Origin: Desulfovibrio desulfuricans
Lineage (GTDB): Bacteria; Desulfobacterota; Desulfovibrionia; Desulfovibrionales; Desulfovibrionaceae
DNA: 64,000 bases
Assembly (NCBI RefSeq): GCF_004801255.1
Contig: NZ_CP036295.1
Coordinates: 2,876,001-2,940,000 of the forward strand
Direction of reading: 5' to 3'
The notes under the pieces are model-generated. The model worked only from the letters and a program-made list of their open reading frames with translations. It was not told where the DNA came from and did no database searches. Of this stretch, positions 58,821-64,000 are shown piece after piece. The position numbers and the translations under genes were made by a program. Position 1 is the first letter of the stretch. The number at the start of each line of letters is the position of its first letter.

Positions 58821-59495
58821 ACTTCCCCCAACATGCAGCGATTCAACAAATAAACGTGCCGTCAACCACACCCTATCCTCAATCATGCCAGGACGGTATC
58901 CCCCCGCTGGCTGGTGGTCAAGGCAGGCAGACGGTTGCTTTGTCCGCCACGGTGCTGGCTGTGGCCCTTTTTGGACATGATCGCGGCAAGAGCGAGGCGA
59001 CGCAGGAACCATATCAGGGACGGTAACGGTTCAATGGCGTACTTTCCAGGGGGGAGGCAGCAGGCCTTTGTCTACATGGGCGCTCATTGGCCCAACTTCG
59101 TTCCATTGGCGGCATGGTTGCATGGAATGGACTCAGGCGCCAAATTTTATGACGCGAAACGTCTATCCTGCAACTCGACTTTTTGCGGGGTTTCATCTGC
59201 CGTGCAGCGCAAAAAAACTTGTTCACATTGGAAGCAATTCAAGCCATGATTTTATCAACTCGTATATAGAACCATGCTCTGCATTTCTCTTCAAGCCACT
59301 AGGTATTCGCCGCACAAATCCTCTTGCGGCTGAGAACCATTAAATACCCTAAAAGCCATTTTTTATACAACACCAGAATTTTGCTGAATAAAATCCTTCA
59401 GCCCTTGCTATTGACTATGGACACTGATAACTTATGCAGTAGGTCGATGCACCTACTCGATCAATCCTCAGACAGACTTGGCCGCAAGGAAAAGC
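58821..59495. other. Divergent intergenic region between the ABC operon and the EAL-HDOD gene
   Basis: About 675 bp without a plausible gene. On the minus strand TTGACC (near 58915-58920) with TACCGT 17 bp on could be the ABC operon promoter. The right half (from ~59200) is AT-rich and ends in the EAL-HDOD promoter. No Fur-like 19-bp box was seen. Confidence 0.5.
59411..59438 (+). promoter_or_regulatory. Candidate promoter of the EAL-HDOD gene
   Basis: TTGACT (59411-59416), 16 bp, TATGCA (59433-59438), giving a ~50-nt leader. Confidence 0.5.
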
Positions 59496-60731
59496 ATGCT
59501 CAACAATTTTTTTGTAGCAAGACAGCCCATCTTTGATAAAAAGGGCAAGCTTTGGGGCTTCGAGCTGCTTTTTCGCACGGGGCTTTCTGAAAACTCGGCC
59601 ACCATCAACGACCCTGATGCGGCGACGCTGCTTGTTGCCTCCAACGGCTTTTTGCGGGCAACCGCCGGCCTGCCCGACGACGTCAAAATATTTATCAATT
59701 TTACGGAAGACCTGATTTTCAAGCGCTTTCCGCTGGCGCTGCCGCCCCGGAACACGGTTGTGGAAATACTGGAAAACATCCCGGTCAGCCCGCAGCTCAT
59801 AGAGCGCCTCAAGGAACTGAAGTCCGAAGGCTACGTCATTGCTCTTGACGACTTTGTGGGCGACACCGCATACAAGGACATCTTTCCCTACATCGACATC
59901 ATCAAGCTTGACTGTCTGGGCCGTAGTATCCCCGAGATACTTGAAATCAAAAAAAACTTTTCCAATACGCCCTGCCTCTTTCTGGCCGAAAAAGTCGAGT
60001 CCGAGGCCGCGTTTCTGGCCTTTAGGGAACAAAAGATATCCTTTTTTCAGGGCTACTATTTTGCAAAGCCCCAGATTCTCTCAGGAAAGGAGCTTACCAG
60101 CTCCACAGCCTCGCGGCTCAAAATAGCTGCGGAGATCGAAAAAGAAGACCTGAATACCGCAACAATACTTGAAGCCGTGCAAACTGACGTTTCGCTCAGT
60201 TACAGGCTGCTGCAGTACATCAATTCTGCCGCATTTTCGTTCAAGGAAAAAATCACGTCCATCCGCCAGGCTTTGGGCCTGCTGGGCACAGTCAAAACCC
60301 GGCACTGGCTGCGCCTGGTGCTCTATTCTGACATGCTCAGCCCCGAGTCCAATCGCGAGGCGCTCCGCATGGCGCTGCAGCGTGCGCATTTTCTGGATGC
60401 GCTGGGCAAGGCGACAAAAATCTCCGCAGCAGAAAACGAAAGCCTCTTCCTCGTGGGCATGCTTTCACTGCTTGAAGTCATACTGAATATCCCGATGGAA
60501 AAAATTCTCAAGGAACTGCCCCTGAGCAATGAAATAAAAACCTCGCTCCAGGGAGAAGGCGGTATTTATTCAGATTACATCGCGCTTGCCAAATCCATAG
60601 AAAATCTTGAATTTGAGCGTGCCAAGAGCCTGTCCACATCGCTGAACATCCCCGAAGACGTAGTGTCGGAGTCTTTGCAGCATGCCATTGAAATGTCAGA
60701 CAAAGCCATGAACCAGATTGCCACCGTATAG
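59496..60731 (+). CDS. EAL-HDOD signalling protein (YuxH-like)
   Basis: A 411-residue protein: EAL-type domain ~5-200 followed by HDOD ~200-395. EAL landmarks are FELLFR (for E-x-L), INFTEDL, VEILEN, ALDDF, IKLD, AEKVE and FFQGYYFAKP; most metal-binding acids are kept, so phosphodiesterase activity cannot be excluded, although YuxH relatives are usually regulatory. HDOD has LSYRLLQYINSAAF and IRQALGLLGTVKTRHWL. ATG 59496 has AAGGA. It is followed by a shared terminator with the convergent HD-GYP gene. Confidence 0.87.
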   Translation: MLNNFFVARQPIFDKKGKLWGFELLFRTGLSENSATINDPDAATLLVASNGFLRATAGLPDDVKIFINFTEDLIFKRFPLALPPRNTVVEILENIPVSPQLIERLKELKSEGYVIALDDFVGDTAYKDIFPYIDIIKLDCLGRSIPEILEIKKNFSNTPCLFLAEKVESEAAFLAFREQKISFFQGYYFAKPQILSGKELTSSTASRLKIAAEIEKEDLNTATILEAVQTDVSLSYRLLQYINSAAFSFKEKITSIRQALGLLGTVKTRHWLRLVLYSDMLSPESNREALRMALQRAHFLDALGKATKISAAENESLFLVGMLSLLEVILNIPMEKILKELPLSNEIKTSLQGEGGIYSDYIALAKSIENLEFERAKSLSTSLNIPEDVVSESLQHAIEMSDKAMNQIATV

Positions 60732-60782
60732 GGGCGTCCCTACGGCCAGAATCTACGTCAGGGGCAGGCCGCCACTGACCAG

Positions 60783-60828
60783 AAGCAAAAACTGCGCGTT
60801 GCCACAGGGCGACGCGCAGTTTTTGCTT
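60783..60828. terminator. Bidirectional terminator between EAL-HDOD and HD-GYP genes
   Basis: AAGCAAAAACTGCGCGT (60783-60799) pairs perfectly with ACGCGCAGTTTTTGCTT (60812-60828), a 17-bp stem with A and T runs in both orientations. Confidence 0.92.
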
Positions 60829-60852
60829 GCAGCAGTCAGCTGTTTTAAAAAA

Positions 60853-62103
60853 TCAGCACCAGGTTTCTGGCTTGTATTCGTTCAAAATATTTTCGTGGCA
60901 TTGATGCACGATGGCATCAATCTGCTGCTTGTGTTGCGCAATGACATCAAACATTTCTGTAGAAATTTTTGCGGCAATCCTGTCGCGCAGTATTTCAAAA
61001 GCCGTGTCTATGGACAGGCTTTTTCTGTATGGCCTGTCTTCCATAAGCGCGGCAATCACGTCCGAAAAGGCAACAATCTTGCAACCCAGATCAAGGTTTT
61101 CGCTTTGCAGCGCATAGGGATACCCCGAGCCGTCCGCTTTTTCATGATGGTTCTGGGCCCAGGGCACAATTTCGTTAAACCATTCCGAGTTGCTGAGGCT
61201 GCTTAAAATCTGCCCGGTGTAGTAGGTATGCAGTTTTACCAGATCAAATTCGTCATCGGTGAGAGGGCCGTTTTTTTCTATCAGGCCGGGGTCTATGCCT
61301 ATTTTGCCTATGTCATGCAGGTAGCCGCTGATCTTCAGCTTAAGGCAGCGCTCGGGCGAAAAGCCAAATATTTTGCCCAGCTCATAGGCAATATTGGCAA
61401 CGGTATACGAGTGGGAGGCTGTAAAATGGCTTCTGAAATCGATAATACGCGAAATGGTCAGGGCAAACTCAAGGATATTGTCCAGACTGAGAATAAAATT
61501 CAGCGACGAATCGACCCGCCTGAAGAGCATATCAATCTCAAGATTGTTGATTTCTATCCAGAAGATGTCGGGGATGCAGGCCGCCGCAAAGGCGTCAAAA
61601 ACCTTGGGGTGAAAAATACTGCCCACGTTTGACCGTATTTTTTCTACAACGGTCGCCTTTTGCTTTAAAATAAAAACATCGGGATTGATGACCACATCCA
61701 CCCTGTCGGCAAGGTGCAGGATATGGCTTTCTAGCGGAACCTCGCCTTCTGCCATGCCCAAAAAATCGTCATAATGGATGTGGTGATATTTGATAACGCG
61801 GGCAACACCCTCAAACGGCCCGAATGAAGACAACATTCGGGAGCCCATTTCGCAGTGGGGACGAGGGGTGAGCACGTCCTCCTTGATGAGGGAATCGCGC
61901 TCCTGAACAGACAGGGCCCCGACATCGTGAATGGCGGCGGAAATGACCAGCCTGAAAAGCTGATCCTGCTCCAGACCCATTTTTTTACCAATGTGATAGG
62001 CAATAACAGCTGTTCGCCGATGATGCGACTTTAACAGATAATTACAACTATCGATGGCCTTTATGATCGGAACAGCCAATTCTTTTAACGACAGCTTTTC
62101 CAT
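60853..62103 (-). CDS. HD + HD-GYP domain protein (c-di-GMP phosphodiesterase-like)
   Basis: A 416-residue soluble protein with two HD domains. The N-terminal one (~30-170) keeps the HD pair in SAAIHDVGAL and later IKYHHIHYDD and HLADRVDVV. The C-terminal one (~220-395) is a full HD-GYP: SGYLHDIGKIGID, NHHEKADGSGYP, and FSDVIAALMEDRPYR. HD-GYP enzymes hydrolyse c-di-GMP to pGpG/GMP at a di- or tri-iron site. ATG 62103 is chosen from its position at the domain start; the frame stays open to 62454. It is opposed to the EAL-HDOD gene and 6 kb from a diguanylate cyclase. Confidence 0.9.
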   Translation of the reverse strand: MEKLSLKELAVPIIKAIDSCNYLLKSHHRRTAVIAYHIGKKMGLEQDQLFRLVISAAIHDVGALSVQERDSLIKEDVLTPRPHCEMGSRMLSSFGPFEGVARVIKYHHIHYDDFLGMAEGEVPLESHILHLADRVDVVINPDVFILKQKATVVEKIRSNVGSIFHPKVFDAFAAACIPDIFWIEINNLEIDMLFRRVDSSLNFILSLDNILEFALTISRIIDFRSHFTASHSYTVANIAYELGKIFGFSPERCLKLKISGYLHDIGKIGIDPGLIEKNGPLTDDEFDLVKLHTYYTGQILSSLSNSEWFNEIVPWAQNHHEKADGSGYPYALQSENLDLGCKIVAFSDVIAALMEDRPYRKSLSIDTAFEILRDRIAAKISTEMFDVIAQHKQQIDAIVHQCHENILNEYKPETWC

Positions 62104-62475
62104 AGTGGCGACCCTGCGTTTAAAAGGCAAAGATAGCTGATTCAAACAGAGCATGAGCTTAACAAGATAGCCAGCACATGAAAAGAATATATTTTCAAAT
62201 GCTGCTTTGCACAGGTTAATGCCAACAGGTTTTATTTCGTCCGCAATTTTCTGTATATTTTTTTTGATAGCTGCACCACTGAATTTCTCAAGCCCTGCCG
62301 CCGTGGAGGGCGCTCTGCCGTATCCGGGGCAGCACGCCCTCGGTGCACAGCGCGGTTGAAAAGTAGCGCGCGCGAGCCTAAAATCAGTTTGTACGCCGTC
62401 TGGGGTGCACGTAGGCCATGAGGCCCCCGCAGCTTCAGCGCCCCGCGCACGCACCCTCCAACGTCAGGAGCCCGC
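62104..62475. other. Divergent region between HD-GYP and VOC genes
   Basis: About 370 bp. The left half is AT-rich (likely HD-GYP promoter region, e.g. minus-strand TATATT-like stretch near 62180-62190); the right half returns to high GC. An in-frame extension of the HD-GYP frame covers most of it but reads as random Arg/Pro/Ala sequence. No gene is called. Confidence 0.45.
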
Positions 62476-62934
62476 ATGCTTCGTTATGTACACACCAACA
62501 TTATTGCCCGCGATGCCGCACGGCTCATAACCTTTTACAAACAGGTACTGGGCTGCAAAAGCATCGGGCAGGCGCGCGACCTGCGCGGCCCGTGGCTGGA
62601 CCGCCTCACCGGTTTGCCCGATGCCCACATCACTGGCGAGCACCTGCTGCTGCCCGGCTACGGCGAATCCCACCCGACGCTTGAAATATTTTCGTACGAC
62701 GGCCCGCACAGTTCGCTGCCGCCGCAAATCAACCGCCCCGGCTTTGCCCACATCGCTTTTGAAGTGGACGATGTGAAAAAAAACCTGGCCGAAGTGCTCG
62801 CCGCTGGCGGCGGACAGGTGGGAGAAGTTGTTACCGCCGCCTATCCTGACGGGATGGAAGCGGTTTTTGTATACGCCAGCGACCCCGAGGGCAACATCAT
62901 AGAGCTGCAAAGCTGGCGAAAAACCCGCGCATAA
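62476..62934 (+). CDS. VOC-superfamily (glyoxalase-like) protein
   Basis: A 152-residue metalloenzyme-like protein with two beta-alpha-beta modules. Opens with YVHTNIIARDAARLITFYKQVLGC, then HPTLEIFSY, RPGFAHIAFEVDDV and DPEGNIIELQSW. The putative metal ligands His6, Glu (LEIF), His (FAHIAFE) and Glu (IIELQ) are all present, as in glyoxalase I and related lyases or dioxygenases. The substrate is unknown. AGGAG precedes the ATG. Confidence 0.87.
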   Translation: MLRYVHTNIIARDAARLITFYKQVLGCKSIGQARDLRGPWLDRLTGLPDAHITGEHLLLPGYGESHPTLEIFSYDGPHSSLPPQINRPGFAHIAFEVDDVKKNLAEVLAAGGGQVGEVVTAAYPDGMEAVFVYASDPEGNIIELQSWRKTRA

Positions 62935-62962
62935 GGGTTTCCCCAAGTCCTCCCACACGCAA

Positions 62963-63002
62963 GGCAGCCCCTGTCGCTCCCTGTGGAGCGGCAGGGGCTG
63001 CC
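62963..63002. terminator. Strong hairpin between the VOC and chemoreceptor genes
   Basis: GGCAGCCCCTG-CGCTCC (62963-62980) pairs with GGAGCG-CAGGGGCTGCC (62985-63002) with one mismatch. It lies 28 bp past the VOC stop and 33 bp past the chemoreceptor stop. Neither side has a classic T tract. Confidence 0.65.
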
Positions 63003-63035
63003 GCAAAAAAACACCGCCCTTTGCGGGCAAGCCAG

Positions 63036-64000
63036 TTAGCTTGTGCGCAGGGCCGCTATGAGCTGTTCAAGCTTTTTGGTCTGCTCTACCAGGGCGTCCA
63101 CTGCTTCGGTGGACTGGGCCATGGCGCTGTCGGTTTCAGACGCAATCGCGCTGATGGAGCTTACCGCCCGGTTGATTTCCTCTGACGTGGCGGACTGCTG
63201 CTCGGCCGCGGTGGCGATGGAACGCACCTGGTCGCCCGCCAATTCGACCATATCCACAATTTCAGACAGCGCCTCTCCCGAGCGCTGCGCAAGCACCATG
63301 GCTGCAGCCACACGGTCTGCGGCGGCATCCATCTGTGCAGCGGCAGTGTTGGTTCCGCCCTGTATGCCGCTTATGGCCGTGCGCACCTCAGTGGTGGCGT
63401 GGGCGGTTTTTTCCGCCAGCTTACGTACTTCGTCAGCCACCACGGCAAAACCGCGCCCGGCGTCTCCGGCCCGTGCAGCCTCAATGGCCGCGTTGAGCGC
63501 CAGCAGGTTGGTCTGGTCGGCAATGTCGGAAATAACGCCCATGATGGCTCCGATGCCATGGGCCTGCTCGCCCAGACCACGCATGCTGTCGGTCATCTGC
63601 CCGGCTTCGTCGCGTATGCTCTGCACTGCTGCGCCCACTTCTTCCACCAGCCGGGCTCCGTCCTGAGCCTTCTGCTTGGCTTTTTCCGCATTTTCAGAAG
63701 TGGAGGAGGCGCTTCTGGCCACCTCAAGAATTGTGGCGTTCATCTCTTCCACGGCATTTGCCGTGTCGCTGACGCGCCCGCTTTGGTCGCGCGCGCCCTG
63801 GCTGGAATGCGCAATCTGGCGCGAAAGCTGCTGCGAGGCGGCGGAGATGTTTTCAGCCACCTGCGAAACCTCAACCGCAGTTTGGGCAATGGCGGCGTTT
63901 TGCGCTTCAATGCGGGTCTTCTGCCCGTAGATTTCCGACAGGTCTGTCCAGAAGGTTATGGAGCCCAACAGGCCGCCGTCCAGATCGTAAAAAGGCGTCG
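63036..64000 (-). CDS. Methyl-accepting chemotaxis protein with PAS segment (5' part beyond window)
   Basis: The C-terminal ~320 residues of a chemoreceptor. Visible are the end of a PAS-like domain ([20 protein letters not shown]), helical methylation regions with Gln/Glu-rich heptads ([20 protein letters not shown]), and the highly conserved hairpin tip [21 protein letters not shown] and [19 protein letters not shown]. It relays to CheA/CheW. The N-terminal sensory part is outside the window, so its ligand is unknown; the gene has no start here (an in-frame TTG at 63968 is internal). Confidence 0.92.
   Translation of the reverse strand, partial: TPFYDLDGGLLGSITFWTDLSEIYGQKTRIEAQNAAIAQTAVEVSQVAENISAASQQLSRQIAHSSQGARDQSGRVSDTANAVEEMNATILEVARSASSTSENAEKAKQKAQDGARLVEEVGAAVQSIRDEAGQMTDSMRGLGEQAHGIGAIMGVISDIADQTNLLALNAAIEAARAGDAGRGFAVVADEVRKLAEKTAHATTEVRTAISGIQGGTNTAAAQMDAAADRVAAAMVLAQRSGEALSEIVDMVELAGDQVRSIATAAEQQSATSEEINRAVSSISAIASETDSAMAQSTEAVDALVEQTKKLEQLIAALRTS

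Noticed and set aside
59068..59343. 91-codon plus-strand frame in the 58.8-59.5 kb gap
   Set aside because: No ribosome site, no family, and it runs across a composition change; treated as chance.

Overview
The window looks like a chromosome segment of a Desulfovibrio-type (Desulfovibrionaceae) anaerobe. It is GC-rich and dense in two-component, c-di-GMP and chemotaxis genes. It carries flagellar fliR, a nitroreductase fused to a 2[4Fe-4S] ferredoxin, a bacteriohemerythrin-type domain on a diguanylate cyclase, a branched-chain amino-acid ABC system and several exporters of families known for sulfite efflux. The assignment rests on protein style and gene content, not on a marker gene.

Layout. 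0-1.5 kb: cut-off ferredoxin-nitroreductase and fliR. 1.5-9.85 kb, minus strand: a glycan locus with a GT4-GT2 fusion, a very large methyltransferase/helical-toroid/methyltransferase fusion, a GT4 of lower GC, and wecB. 10-15.5 kb: gltX, a hybrid histidine kinase, argB and an HD hydrolase. 15.8-20.4 kb: a Zra-like envelope-stress system (sigma-54 activator plus kinase on minus) facing two ZraP/CpxP-like periplasmic genes, each behind its own sigma-54 promoter. 20.4-22.1 kb: a radical SAM protein and an IHF/HU protein. 22.4-26.9 kb: an MBOAT/SGNH/Sel1 operon for O-acylation of an exported glycan. 26.9-32.3 kb: LysR, TDT and TSUP exporters, a half-size AbrB protein and a YwrD-type gamma-glutamyltransferase. 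33-38.3 kb: livKHMGF. 38.5-44.2 kb: flavoprotein/HxlR pair, EamA/LysR pair, a TIGR01777 epimerase and a FetAB-like exporter. 44.5-49.1 kb: DEAD-box helicase, tRNA-Lys, glnS, tRNA-Ser.

49.1-52.5 kb is a decayed island of lower GC at the 3' end of tRNA-Ser. A degenerate copy of the tRNA 3' half and its terminator closes the far side. Inside are a frameshifted tyrosine recombinase, an IS5-type transposase remnant and three small envelope-protein genes.

52.6-64 kb is a signalling block: a membrane diguanylate cyclase with a hemerythrin domain, a ferric-type ABC importer, an EAL-HDOD protein, a protein with an N-terminal HD plus HD-GYP, a VOC-fold protein and a cut-off methyl-accepting protein.

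Most eye-catching: (i) the 1072-residue methyltransferase-toroid-methyltransferase protein in the glycan operon; (ii) short tandem repeats that straddle or abut the stop codons of several unrelated genes (wecB, the flavoprotein, HxlR, the hybrid kinase); (iii) the duplicated sigma-54-driven ZraP-like pair; (iv) the tRNA-Ser island bounded by a roughly 155-bp diverged direct repeat. Start codons were chosen from Shine-Dalgarno fit and family N-termini, so several genes are shorter than the longest open frame.
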